From JADKCL01 sp046329055 (GTDB lineage Bacteria; Bacteroidota; Bacteroidia; J057; JADKCL01), in the NCBI GenBank assembly GCA_046329055.1, contig JAXLVK010000011.1:1-64000 (forward strand): a DNA stretch of 64,000 bases, read 5' to 3'. Positions 1 through 8,449 of this stretch are shown piece by piece. The notes below the pieces were generated by a model that made no database searches, had not been told where the DNA came from, and was given only the letters and a program-made list of their open reading frames with translations. Position numbers and translations under genes: made by a program. Numbering within the stretch: the stretch's first letter is position 1; every line of letters begins with the position of its first letter.

Positions 1-145
1 CGGTGCTGTGCATCATCTCCTCGGACAGCTCGATGCCCACAGTGGAAAAGACCTCGTACTCAGCAATCTGCCACAGCGGCTCACTGTCCGTGATGGTGCC
101 GTCCATGTCGAAAATCACTGCCCGCAGGGGTGGATAGGCGTTCAT
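1..145 (-). CDS. HAD-superfamily hydrolase, N-terminal fragment
   Basis: The gene runs off the left edge of the window; only the first 48 codons are present. Translated from the ATG at 143-145, the protein begins MNAYPPLRAVIFDMDGTITD. The DMDGT segment is HAD motif I, whose first Asp is the nucleophile and second Asp the acid/base. The following SEPLWQIAEYEVF is the start of a C1-type helical cap, as in the beta-phosphoglucomutase and hexitol-phosphatase subgroup. The likely role is a cytoplasmic sugar-phosphate phosphatase or mutase, but the substrate cannot be told from this much sequence. Confidence 0.85.
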   Translation of the reverse strand, partial: MNAYPPLRAVIFDMDGTITDSEPLWQIAEYEVFSTVGIELSEEMMHST

Positions 146-184
146 GGCCCGAATCTAAGCCAAATTTCCCCCTACTGCCAAGGT

Positions 185-778
185 TTATGCCCCGGCCTTG
201 CCGAGCGAGCGCATCTGTTCGATCCAAGCTGAGCGGCCTTCGGGCTTGGAGCCACGGACATTGCCGAAATAGGTGAATTTCAGTGGCTTGATCCCGCAGA
301 AGCCCAGAATTTGCCGTTTGATTGCCTTCGTCAGCGGTCGGCCCAGGACCAGCTTGTACCAGAAATTGGGGCTGTCCATTGTCATCACGACTCGACCTGT
401 GCGACCCGCGAGGAGCTTGTCTTGGAAGGGGCTGCCCTCCTTGTACTTGAAAGTGACTCCCGGCAGAAATGTCCGGTCAATCAGACCCTTCATTGCTCCG
501 GGCATCGTCCCCCACCACAGTGGAAACACCATCACGACATGCTCCGACCACTTCAAATCCGTCTGAAACCGCTCCAAATCGGGCTCCAGAGCCTGCTTTG
601 CTCCATAGCCGAGGTGCAGCGAAGGATCGAAGTTCATGTCTCCGATCTTGTGAACCCTGACCTCGGCCCCTGCCGCAGTCGCGCCTTCCACATACGCCGA
701 GGCCAATGCCGCACAGAGGCTACTGTTGTTGGGGTGGCCAAGCAGTACGAGGATTTTTTTCGTTCCCATCTTTTTCAA
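185..778 (-). CDS. NAD(P)H-dependent oxidoreductase, flavodoxin-like fold
   Basis: A 197-residue protein of the flavodoxin_2 (NAD(P)H dehydrogenase quinone-like) family, which binds FMN or FAD and passes two electrons from NAD(P)H to quinones or similar acceptors in the cytoplasm. It opens with a beta strand and the flavin-phosphate loop GHPNNSSLC (residues 14-22), and carries the family core FPLWWGTMPGAMKGLIDR (85-102) followed by a conserved F/LPGVTFKY stretch. Its length is normal for the family. Initiation could be at Met1 or Met4 (MGTKK). It lies 86 bp from the Crp/Fnr gene in the same orientation, so control by that regulator is possible but not shown. Confidence 0.88.
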   Translation of the reverse strand: MKKMGTKKILVLLGHPNNSSLCAALASAYVEGATAAGAEVRVHKIGDMNFDPSLHLGYGAKQALEPDLERFQTDLKWSEHVVMVFPLWWGTMPGAMKGLIDRTFLPGVTFKYKEGSPFQDKLLAGRTGRVVMTMDSPNFWYKLVLGRPLTKAIKRQILGFCGIKPLKFTYFGNVRGSKPEGRSAWIEQMRSLGKAGA

Positions 779-864
779 TGATTTGATATGCCAAAGTTCG
801 TGGCTGAACCCTGTCCAAGACGACGACCCTGGTTACAAATCTCCTTGACTTTCGTTAACCCAAG

Positions 865-1455
865 TTAACGCCCGACAGGTGCCAATGCTCTGCGCTTGAT
901 GCGGCTGAGGCTCTGTGGACGCACCCCGATGTAGGAAGCGATGTAGTGCTGCGGAATCCGCTGAACGAGGTGGGGATGTTCTGCCAGAAACTGCAGGTAC
1001 CGATCCTCCGGCGATTCTGAATAGAATGATGTCAGGCGCTCAATCGTATCGATGAAGAGGTGCTCCGCGATCATCCGGCCAATGCGCTCACCTTGGGCCG
1101 TCCGGGTGTACAGCTCCTGAAGCCCCTGACGATCAATGGCCAACAGCTCACAAGCCTCCAGGCAATGCAAGGCATACTTGGACGGTTTGCCAGTGAGGAA
1201 GCTCTCGTAATTCGAGACAAATTGGCCCTCAGCCCCGAAATAGCAGGTGATGTCATCGCCGCTACGGTCCATGATCGCAACACGGACGCAGCCCTTGACC
1301 ACAAAAAAGACATGCTGACAGACCTCATGTGGCTGCACGAGGTAATGCTTTGCCGGAGCAGTCAAGCCCCAAAACCGCGTCCGCAGGAAATCCGCATCCT
1401 CCTCGGTGAGTGGGGCAAAATGCCGGAACGCAGCAACCAATCCCTCCTTGTCCAT
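865..1455 (-). CDS. Crp/Fnr family transcriptional regulator
   Basis: A 196-residue regulator when read from the ATG at 1455; an in-frame ATG at 1485 adds ten residues that do not resemble the family. An N-terminal cyclic-nucleotide-binding-type beta roll contains the segments FFVVKGCVRV and CYFGAEGQFVSNYESF. A long dimerisation helix follows, then a C-terminal winged helix with the recognition segment YIASYIGVRPQSLSRIKR. This is the usual Bacteroidota Crp/Fnr layout, in which the ligand is mostly unknown and canonical cAMP-contact residues are absent. No Fnr-type Cys cluster is visible. The downstream oxidoreductase gene at 185-778 lies on the same strand and is its nearest possible target. 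Confidence 0.88.
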   Translation of the reverse strand: MDKEGLVAAFRHFAPLTEEDADFLRTRFWGLTAPAKHYLVQPHEVCQHVFFVVKGCVRVAIMDRSGDDITCYFGAEGQFVSNYESFLTGKPSKYALHCLEACELLAIDRQGLQELYTRTAQGERIGRMIAEHLFIDTIERLTSFYSESPEDRYLQFLAEHPHLVQRIPQHYIASYIGVRPQSLSRIKRRALAPVGR

Positions 1456-1562
1456 GCTGAAAATTACAGGAATCGGATGGCACAACCAAGGTCATCCAAC
1501 CCAAAATCTGGCAATGCGGCGTTCGCAGGTGGATAAGTGGAAACTGAGTTCTAACAAAACCC

Positions 1563-1570
1563 TAATTTTG
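1563..1570 (+). promoter_or_regulatory. Bacteroidota -7 promoter box (TAATTTTG)
   Basis: Exact match to the TAnnTTTG box used by the Bacteroidota primary sigma factor, 23 bp before the ATG at 1594. No clear TTTG lies at the -33 spacing, so the assignment rests on the -7 box alone. Confidence 0.45.
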
Positions 1571-1593
1571 TCGGTTGTAATCTTATTTGGGGT

Positions 1594-2283
1594 ATGAGAA
1601 AATCGTTGGTTTTGGCTTGTCTTATGCTGCTGCTCACGTGGCAGGTTGCCCATTCGCAGACACCCGAACAGCGGTTTCGCTTTGGCGGATCTTTGGGATT
1701 TGAAGGCACGACATTCATCAACAATCCCTTCAACACGCTCATTTCCAAGATCTACATCCCCGGAGTTTACAGCTCGCTACATGCCAGAATGCGCATTGGA
1801 AGGCATTTCAGCCTGCGGGTGTCACCTGGATACACCTACCGCCCCTACCGGTCACACCGCACCTTCATCGGCGATGGCGTAGATGAAAATGGTAACCCCG
1901 ATCCCCTGAACGGCAAACTCATCGATCGCAAGATCCGCGGAGATCTCCATGAGCTTCGCCTCGCCATCGGTTTTCAGTACCATTTCAAGGATGTGACCCA
2001 TGGATGGCACATCAGTATTGCGCCAGAGTTGCAAAAAATCAGCCTGCGCGAGTTCAACATGTCCATGTCGATGGACAGCACGGAATTCTTCCATGCCCAG
2101 TCGGACCTCTACCATCTGCCCTTTTTGCTTGGCGGTGAACTCAGCGGAGGCTACACGACTCCTGTTCGTACCAACCTCTTCTTGAGCCTGACTCCCTACA
2201 TCAAGTATGGTCCGCTCTTCGTCAAGGACGCCAAAGTGCTTTCTTGGGGAACGGTAGGCTTCTGTGCCACTATCTGGCGCTGA
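1594..2283 (+). CDS. Putative outer-membrane beta-barrel protein
   Basis: 229 residues. A clear signal peptide (MRKSLVLACLMLLLTWQVAHSQ) ends at an Ala-His-Ser-Gln type cleavage site. The mature part alternates polar and aromatic residues in short strands such as RFRFGGSLGFEGTTF, HFSLRVSPGYTYRPY and LRLAIGFQYHF, and the last residues are aromatic/basic (CATIWR). This is the pattern of small 8-12 strand outer-membrane barrels (PorT/OmpW-like) of Bacteroidota. No specific family was recognised and the substrate is unknown. The C-terminus overlaps only the non-coding upstream extension of the next gene. Confidence 0.6.
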   Translation: MRKSLVLACLMLLLTWQVAHSQTPEQRFRFGGSLGFEGTTFINNPFNTLISKIYIPGVYSSLHARMRIGRHFSLRVSPGYTYRPYRSHRTFIGDGVDENGNPDPLNGKLIDRKIRGDLHELRLAIGFQYHFKDVTHGWHISIAPELQKISLREFNMSMSMDSTEFFHAQSDLYHLPFLLGGELSGGYTTPVRTNLFLSLTPYIKYGPLFVKDAKVLSWGTVGFCATIWR

Positions 2284-2359
2284 TTCCACCCGGTGTTCCA
2301 AATTGCGAATTGTAGGGCCTTCCCCTGCAATTGCTGCGTTTTCCTTAACTTCCGCACCA

Positions 2360-5300
2360 ATGAAAATCGCAGCCCCTATGCGCAGCAAGACATGGATTGC
2401 CCTCACCACTGCGGTGACTGTGGGCCTCACCTCCCTCTCCGCACAAAAGAAGGAAGAATGGAAAGTGGACGACCCGCACGGTCCCTCCAAGACCATCACC
2501 TTTGACACGGACGAGGGGACCTGGATGAACCTGGACGTGAGTCCCGATGGGCGGGAAATCGCCTTTGATTTGCTTGGGGACATCTATGTGATGCCCATCA
2601 GCGGCGGCAAGGCGCTCCGCATCGCGGAGGGGATGCCATGGGAGGTGCAGCCCCGGTTCAGCCCGGATGGCAATTCGATCCTCTTCACCAGCGACCGTGG
2701 CGGCGGCGACAACATCTGGCTGATGGATCGGGACGGAGAGAACAAGAAACAAATCACCAAGGAAGAATTCCGGCTGCTGAACAATGCCTTCTGGCACCCC
2801 GGAGGAGAGTATTTTGTGGCAAGGAAGCACTTCACGAGCACGCGTTCATTGGGTGCAGGAGAAATGTGGCTCTACCACAAAACTGGTGGCGGCGGCATGC
2901 AGCTCACCAAGCGCAAAAACGACCAACAGGACGCTGGCGAACCGGTTTTCTCGCCCGACGGCCGGTACGTCTATTTCAGCGAGGACATGGATGGCGCAGG
3001 CTATTTCACCTACAACAAGGATCCACACAACGGCATCTACATCATCCGCCGCTACGATACGCAGACGGGCGAACTCACCAATGTCACCGGAGGCCCAGGC
3101 GGAGCCGTCCGTCCCCAACCTTCACGGGATGGGAAGCTGCTGGCATTTGTCCGGAGGGTACGCATCAAGTCCGTCCTCTACGTCCGCGACCTCAAAACTG
3201 GCGAGGAATGGCCCATCTTCGACCGCCTGAACAAGGATCAGCAAGAGACATGGGCCACATTTGGCGTCTATCCCAATTACCAATGGCTCCCAAACAACAA
3301 GGACATCGTGATCTGGGCCGAGGGGCATATCTGGAAGGTGAACATTGAAACGACGGAGGCCAAGCAGGTTCCCTTCACCGCCAGCGTGAAACAAGTCGTG
3401 ACCGATGCCCTGCATTTCCCGCAGGAGGTCAGCCCCAAAAATTTCGACGCGAAAATGATCCGTCAAGCGGTGACGAGCCCGGACGGTAAACAACTGGCAT
3501 TCCATGCGGCAGGCGACCTCTATATCAAGGACTTGCCCAAAGGTTCTCCCCGCAAAATCAGCAAAGGTCCGGACTTCGAATACGACCCGAGCTTTAGCCC
3601 TGATGGAAAACGCATCCTGCTCGTGACCTGGAACGATGCTGACATGGCCGCAGTGAAGATCCGCGACATCGTGGCCGGAACGGACACCAAGCTCACCCCT
3701 GAAAAAGGCTATTACCGCCATCCGCGCTGGAGCCAAGACGGGAAAATGGTGGTGTTTGAGAAGATCTCCGGCTCCTCCGAGCTTGGATTCGCATTTGGCG
3801 AGGAAACAGGTATCTATACCTGCAATGCCGACGGCAGCAACCTCCAAAAGCTGAGCGAAAACGGCGAGGAGCCCTATTTCGATGAGACCGGGAAACGGGT
3901 CTATTTCAGCACTGGCGGAGGCTTGAATAAGGCGTTCAAGAGCATCGGCATCGACGGGAAGGAGCTGAGGACGCACTTCACTGCGAAGTATGCCAAGGAC
4001 TTCGTGCCCAGCCCCGACGGCAAATGGATTGCATTCACCGAACTCTACAATGCCTACGTGGCGGCCTTCCCCAAGACGGGGCAAGCTCTTGATCTCGCAG
4101 GCAGCGGCACCCCCTACCCTGTGTTCAAGGTGACCCGCGATGCTGGAACGAGCCTGCACTGGAGTGCCGACAGCAAGAACCTGCACTGGATGCTCGGCCC
4201 AGAATATTTCAGCCGCAGCCTCGACAAATGCTTCACCTACCTGCCCGGAAGCAAGGACAGCCTGCCTCCCGTTGACACAGCGGGCATCAACGTCGGACTC
4301 ACGCTCACCACCGACGTCCCGAGCGGCGTAACCGCCTACACCGGTGCGCGGATCATCAGCATGAAGGGTGACGAGGTCATCGAGCGCGGCGACATCGTGG
4401 TGGAAGGCAACAAGATCATCGCCATCGGCAAGAGCGGAGAGGTGAAAATCCCGAAGGACGCCATGGTGATCCCTGTGGATGGCAAGACGATCATGCCTGG
4501 CATGGTGGATGTCCACGCCCACCTCGGCAACAGTGGGAACGGCATTTCGCCGCAGCAACAGTGGTCGTATTTCGCGAGCCTGGCATTTGGGACAACCACG
4601 AGCCATGACCCGAGCAGCAATACGGAGATGGTGTTCAGCCAAAGCGAAATGGTGAAATCCGGCAGGATGATCGGGCCACGCATTTACTCGACGGGAACCA
4701 TCCTCTACGGTGCTGATGGCGATTTCAAGGCGGTGGTCAATAGCCTCGACGATGCACGTTCGCACCTGCGCCGCATGAAGGCGGTGGGTGCATTTTCCGT
4801 CAAAAGCTACAACCAACCCCGCCGCAACCAGCGTCAACAAGTCATCCAAGCCGCGCGTGAACTGAAAATGGAGGTTGTGCCCGAGGGCGGTTCCTTCTTC
4901 TACCACAACATGACGCAGGTGCTGGACGGTCACACAGGCATCGAGCACAGCATCCCGGTTTCGCCAGTTTACAAGGACGTCCTCCAACTCTGGGGCGGCA
5001 GCAAGACTGCGTACACGCCGACGTTGATCGTGGGTTATGGTGGCATTTGGGGCGAAAACTACTGGTATCAGAAGACGGAGGTCTGGAAGAATGAGCGCCT
5101 TCTGAAATTCTACCCACGTGGCATCCTCGATGCCCGCTCCATGCGCCGCACCATGGCTCCCGACGACGATTTCGGGCATATCAGCAATGCAAAGGCAGCA
5201 CAGGCGCTGATGAAGGCTGGCACCAAAGTGCAGCTCGGCGCACACGGGCAATTGCATGGCATGGGCGCGCACTGGGAAATGTGGATGTTTGTGCAGGGCG

Positions 5301-5644
5301 GATTCACGCCGCTGGAGGCGATCCGGGCATCCACGCTTTGGGGTGCGGAGTACATCGGCATGGAAAAGGAGATCGGTTCGCTGGAGCAGGGCAAACTCGC
5401 CGACTTCATCATCATGGACCGCAACCCCTTGGAGGACATCCGCAACAGCGAGTACATCTCCATGGTCGTCGCCAACGGCCGGGTTTTCGATACCAACACC
5501 ATGAACGAGGTCGGCAACCATCCGCATACCCGTGGCCAATTCTTCTGGGAGCGCGCCAAGGGCAGCAATGCCTTCCCCTGGCATGAAGCCACGGGGAGTT
5601 ACCTTGGTGGGCAGTGTGGCTGTTTCGGACATTCGCACAACTGA
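2360..5644 (+). CDS. TolB-like beta-propeller / amidohydrolase fusion protein
   Basis: 1094 residues from the ATG at 2360, chosen because it starts a signal peptide (MKIAAPMRSKTWIALTTAVT to LSAQ); upstream in-frame codons overlap the preceding gene. The N-terminal ~650 residues are PD40/WD40-like blades with repeated FSPDGxxIxF and SPDGKxLAF signatures, as in TolB. The C-terminal ~430 residues are an amidohydrolase TIM barrel with the HxH metal motif in GMVDVHAHLG, further His in GHTGIEHS, and the family segment GAHGQLHGMGAHWEMW in place of the usual terminal Asp. The family is secreted, widely found in Bacteroidota, and presumed to hydrolyse peptides or cyclic amides; the substrate is unknown. 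The C-terminus carries an unusual CGCFGHSHN tail. Confidence 0.88.
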   Translation: MKIAAPMRSKTWIALTTAVTVGLTSLSAQKKEEWKVDDPHGPSKTITFDTDEGTWMNLDVSPDGREIAFDLLGDIYVMPISGGKALRIAEGMPWEVQPRFSPDGNSILFTSDRGGGDNIWLMDRDGENKKQITKEEFRLLNNAFWHPGGEYFVARKHFTSTRSLGAGEMWLYHKTGGGGMQLTKRKNDQQDAGEPVFSPDGRYVYFSEDMDGAGYFTYNKDPHNGIYIIRRYDTQTGELTNVTGGPGGAVRPQPSRDGKLLAFVRRVRIKSVLYVRDLKTGEEWPIFDRLNKDQQETWATFGVYPNYQWLPNNKDIVIWAEGHIWKVNIETTEAKQVPFTASVKQVVTDALHFPQEVSPKNFDAKMIRQAVTSPDGKQLAFHAAGDLYIKDLPKGSPRKISKGPDFEYDPSFSPDGKRILLVTWNDADMAAVKIRDIVAGTDTKLTPEKGYYRHPRWSQDGKMVVFEKISGSSELGFAFGEETGIYTCNADGSNLQKLSENGEEPYFDETGKRVYFSTGGGLNKAFKSIGIDGKELRTHFTAKYAKDFVPSPDGKWIAFTELYNAYVAAFPKTGQALDLAGSGTPYPVFKVTRDAGTSLHWSADSKNLHWMLGPEYFSRSLDKCFTYLPGSKDSLPPVDTAGINVGLTLTTDVPSGVTAYTGARIISMKGDEVIERGDIVVEGNKIIAIGKSGEVKIPKDAMVIPVDGKTIMPGMVDVHAHLGNSGNGISPQQQWSYFASLAFGTTTSHDPSSNTEMVFSQSEMVKSGRMIGPRIYSTGTILYGADGDFKAVVNSLDDARSHLRRMKAVGAFSVKSYNQPRRNQRQQVIQAARELKMEVVPEGGSFFYHNMTQVLDGHTGIEHSIPVSPVYKDVLQLWGGSKTAYTPTLIVGYGGIWGENYWYQKTEVWKNERLLKFYPRGILDARSMRRTMAPDDDFGHISNAKAAQALMKAGTKVQLGAHGQLHGMGAHWEMWMFVQGGFTPLEAIRASTLWGAEYIGMEKEIGSLEQGKLADFIIMDRNPLEDIRNSEYISMVVANGRVFDTNTMNEVGNHPHTRGQFFWERAKGSNAFPWHEATGSYLGGQCGCFGHSHN

Positions 5645-5649
5645 TCTCC

Positions 5650-5994
5650 ATGCACACCTCCCCGCCTGCTTGCATCGGATATGTGCACACAGGCCGCGAA
5701 AAGCCACCTTGTATGAGGATGAAAATGTTCCTCGTGGAAGGGGATGCAGCCTGCACCAGCGACTTCTACTATTGCTTTGATTGCCACAGAGTCTGGGCAT
5801 TCACGGATTGCTCCCTTGATTCGGGTTCTAATTGGGACCTTTGGTCGGTGGAGGCATTGAACAACCGGGATTTTTGGCGGCACGGGATTGCTGAGAATTA
5901 CTACCCGGAGGCGGCTTTTGCAGATTTGCCGGAGAGTTTCGAGCGGTGGGTCTTGGGTTTGAAAGAACCTGAATATGCCGTTGGACCAATCTAA
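5650..5994 (+). CDS. Small hypothetical protein, paralogue of the next gene
   Basis: 114 residues from the ATG at 5650, five bases after the preceding stop. Not recognised as a named family. It shares a core with the gene immediately downstream: here YYCFDCHRVW, there YYICLDCRRIW, each preceded by an acidic EG(D/S) stretch and followed by a W-rich region and a final amphipathic helix. The CxDC pair plus an upstream Cys suggests a small zinc-binding or redox fold, but a complete four-ligand set is not evident. No signal peptide is seen, so it is probably cytoplasmic. The tandem arrangement points to local gene duplication. Confidence 0.55.
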   Translation: MHTSPPACIGYVHTGREKPPCMRMKMFLVEGDAACTSDFYYCFDCHRVWAFTDCSLDSGSNWDLWSVEALNNRDFWRHGIAENYYPEAAFADLPESFERWVLGLKEPEYAVGPI

Positions 5995-6002
5995 CGTCGG
6001 CC

Positions 6003-6359
6003 ATGCAGGAATCCCCACCGCCTGGAAAGTCCTCAGATTGTGCCTCCCATCCCAGCGATGAGTGGATGAATCCCCAGTGCCAGAGGCTCTTGCAATTCCT
6101 GGAAGGTTCGGACAGCTACATGGATTATGGGTATTACATCTGCCTGGATTGTCGCCGCATCTGGGAAAGCTCCATGTTTTACCAGGACTGGGAACCGCAT
6201 TGGGCCATCCTGACATGGGAGCAGTTTCTTGCGAAGCCGGAACGTTGGCGGGATCACTCTGGCGTGGACCATGCCCCAAAAGTTGCACTGCAGCAAGGAT
6301 TTGAGGCCTTTTGCCAGTGGGCTTTGGAGTTGAAATCGCCGCTCTCGATGGAATACTGA
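6003..6359 (+). CDS. Small hypothetical protein, tandem paralogue
   Basis: 118 residues, starting eight bases after the previous stop, so the two are probably co-translated. It has the same YYxCxDCxRxW core as its neighbour (here around residues 44-54), aligned W residues in DWEPHWAILTWEQFL, and the same C-terminal helix ending near ALELKSPL. No catalytic signature was recognised. Divergence between the two copies is high outside the core, so the duplication is old. Confidence 0.55.
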   Translation: MQESPPPGKSSDCASHPSDEWMNPQCQRLLQFLEGSDSYMDYGYYICLDCRRIWESSMFYQDWEPHWAILTWEQFLAKPERWRDHSGVDHAPKVALQQGFEAFCQWALELKSPLSMEY

Positions 6360-6514
6360 GTCGCCGCCTTCTTCCAGGGAAATCGAGTCAAAATCCTCTT
6401 TCCAACGGTCCAAATAGCACATTATCGGATGTAAACAGAAGCCTTGAGGCGCTCGGAGGGGCTATCGCCAATCAAGCGTTACTGATCAGCAGTGTTCAAT
6501 GAAAGCAGGAAAAC

Positions 6515-6982
6515 TCAGGATTTCGGGTCATAGAATGCCTTGAATCGCTTCATACCGCCGTCGCCCCTCACGGACAGGACCTTGGTCGCTCCGCCTGCCT
6601 TGTGGTTCATCCGGGCTTGAGAGAGGATCCAAAGCATGTGAACCCTGAAATGGCTCAGCTGCGAAATTTCGATCACCCGGTCGTGGTTGTCTGCTCCGAG
6701 GAGCTCCTTGAGGTCCTCCTCAAGTTGCTCAACGGTCATTTGCGGGTCTGCGAGCATGTTAGCGGCGCCTTGCTCCACGGAAACACCTTCGCCCATGTTG
6801 AAAGTGCGGATTTTGTGTGCCACGAGGATGCTGGTCATCTCCTTTTTGGGCAGGACGAAGATGAACTTGCTGGTACCGATCACGGCAGCATCGACATTGG
6901 TCACGCCTGCTACCTTGCCGCCGGTAAAACTAGCCTTCCGGAAGAAGACAAAGTTTTCATTCTCACGAAGTGGTGTTCCCAT
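6515..6982 (-). CDS. Hypothetical cytoplasmic protein
   Basis: 155 residues, no signal peptide and no membrane segment. The first half is predicted beta strands (FVFFRKASFTGGKVAGVTN, SKFIFVLPKKEM) and the second half helical (TVEQLEEDLKELLG). I do not recognise the family. Codon use matches neighbouring genes, and the opposite-strand readings have less natural composition, which supports this frame. A weak TAnnTTTG-like box (TATTTTCG on the minus strand) lies about 25 bases upstream of the start. Confidence 0.5.
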   Translation of the reverse strand: MGTPLRENENFVFFRKASFTGGKVAGVTNVDAAVIGTSKFIFVLPKKEMTSILVAHKIRTFNMGEGVSVEQGAANMLADPQMTVEQLEEDLKELLGADNHDRVIEISQLSHFRVHMLWILSQARMNHKAGGATKVLSVRGDGGMKRFKAFYDPKS

Positions 6983-7105
6983 CTGGAAGTGGATTTATGG
7001 CCCGAAAATACCATCTTGATCTGATTTCAGTCGATGAAGGGTGGAAGTTTCCAATCCGATTCCCTAACTTTCTGTATGGGCAGTGCAATTGATTTCCATC
7101 GGTCG

Positions 7106-7483
7106 ATGACGACCCTGAGCCGAGAGCAACTCTTCGAGGTGCTGCGGGAGCGGGCCGACTATGTTCCCGATGCGGTCAATGCTGCCATTGCCGAGTTGCA
7201 GCGGCGAGGTGTGGATGCCTTCGCGATTGCAGCCGCGGAGGACGAAGGGATCGAATCCGCCCCGATGGCGACCGTCAGGTCCCAAGTCGAACTCAGTCTC
7301 GGTCAAAAGCTGCTTTGGTTGCTGCTGCCTTTCTTGGGCGTGACTCCATTGGCGGTGAAACGCATCCGGCAATACTCCCAAGGCGGGTTCCATCGCAAGT
7401 CGCTCCAAATCATGGAGTTCTCCTTCATCGGATTCAATTTGTATGCTCTGACGGCCATGCTGTTGACGATGATCTTTCGCTGA
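7106..7483 (+). CDS. Small membrane protein
   Basis: 125 residues from the ATG at 7106 (MTTLSREQ), preferred over an ATG at 7076 because the intervening residues lack coding character. The N-terminal ~65 residues are a soluble helical segment (LFEVLRERADYVPDAVNAAIAE) resembling short helical-repeat domains. They are followed by two transmembrane helices, around LLWLLLPFLGVTPLAV and FIGFNLYALTAMLLTMIF. The function is unknown. It is separate from the ceramidase-like gene that starts 77 bp downstream in the same direction. Confidence 0.55.
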   Translation: MTTLSREQLFEVLRERADYVPDAVNAAIAELQRRGVDAFAIAAAEDEGIESAPMATVRSQVELSLGQKLLWLLLPFLGVTPLAVKRIRQYSQGGFHRKSLQIMEFSFIGFNLYALTAMLLTMIFR

Positions 7484-7559
7484 GATTCTCCGCCATTTCG
7501 ATCAGGACTTCATTTCCCCCTGCTTCCCTCCTATCTTCGTCGGCCAAAATACGGATGCC

Positions 7560-8372
7560 GTGACGCGGAAATGGGCATATTTCCCCTGGTGGGGAGCAAT
7601 TGGAGGGACATTGGTGGTGGGGCTGCTGATGGCGCTCGCCGATGTCGCGTTTCCGGAGGGTGGCGTCGTCTGGAACGCCTTGCATACCGAGTCTGAGACA
7701 TTGGTGTACTTCTGCGAGCCTGCCGAGATCGGGGCGCTTTTTCGGCAGAAAATCGACACCTATTCGAATCTGGCATTTCTGTTTTACGGCTTGCTGATGC
7801 TGGGCTACTCCCGCTTGGATCGCGGGATCCGGGAGGGCGGATTTGCTGTGCTGCATCCGCAGTGGTCGCGGTGGTTTGGGCTGGCGATGGTGGCGACATT
7901 CTTGGGGAGCACGTTTTTCCATGCCTCGCTCACACGTAGCGGAGAGGCCGTCGATCTGGCAGGGACCTATGCGACAGCCTTGCTACCGGGATTTTTCAAC
8001 TTGCATCGGTTGGTGAGCTTCTTCAGGAGGCGGTGGCTGCCCGTATGGCCTTTTGCCTTGGCATGGGCGGTGGTCTGGCTGGCCGTTTCATTGCTGATTT
8101 TCCGGCTGAGTTCGCGGGTTGTGGTACCGGGCGGGTTGTTGCTGGTGGGAATATCGGGCTTCATCATGTGGCTACGGGTGCACCCAAGGAGCGGTTGGTG
8201 GTGGGCAGCGGGAAGCCTGTTGCTTTCGGTCGTGGCGGCGACCTGCTTCGTGATGGACATCCAAAAGGTGGGTTGTGAGCCAGGGAGCTGGATTCAGGCG
8301 CATGGATTTTGGCATCTCTTTTCGGCTTCAGCGGCGGCCTCCTACTACGCCTTCATGCGGCGAATTCGCTGA
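7560..8372 (+). CDS. Ceramidase-like (CREST superfamily) integral membrane protein
   Basis: 270 residues with about seven transmembrane helices. It has the scattered metal-site pattern of the alkaline ceramidase/PAQR/Per1 (CREST) superfamily: a Ser and His in GSTFFHASLT (S117, H121), an Asp in AVDLAGTY (D132), and a C-terminal HxxxH in HGFWH (H248, H252). The early CEP...TYSNLAF segment is also typical. In this superfamily a zinc ion activates water for amide hydrolysis of sphingolipids. Bacteroidota commonly make sphingolipids, so a ceramidase-type lipid hydrolase is plausible, but substrate is inference. It starts at GTG 7560; the nearby ATG at 7555 is out of frame. Confidence 0.7.
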   Translation: MTRKWAYFPWWGAIGGTLVVGLLMALADVAFPEGGVVWNALHTESETLVYFCEPAEIGALFRQKIDTYSNLAFLFYGLLMLGYSRLDRGIREGGFAVLHPQWSRWFGLAMVATFLGSTFFHASLTRSGEAVDLAGTYATALLPGFFNLHRLVSFFRRRWLPVWPFALAWAVVWLAVSLLIFRLSSRVVVPGGLLLVGISGFIMWLRVHPRSGWWWAAGSLLLSVVAATCFVMDIQKVGCEPGSWIQAHGFWHLFSASAAASYYAFMRRIR

Positions 8373-8437
8373 TTTCCCGAACCCAATTGCCCGTTCTAAG
8401 GGCTGGAAATTCCTCCTTCGGCTGAATGTGATTTCCA

Positions 8438-8445
8438 TATCTTTG
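8438..8445 (+). promoter_or_regulatory. -7 promoter box (TATCTTTG) of the ABC transporter operon
   Basis: Exact TAnnTTTG match with TTCG 17 bp upstream (8417-8420). It ends four bases before the GTG at 8450. Either the transcript is nearly leaderless or translation begins at the in-frame TTG at 8462. Confidence 0.5.
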
Positions 8446-8449
8446 GCAG

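Noticed and set aside
3122..5800. An 892-codon open frame on the minus strand opposite the amidohydrolase gene
   Set aside because: It has no family signature, abnormal composition (many His, Val, Arg and Asp), and is fully explained by strong third-position GC bias of the real gene on the plus strand.
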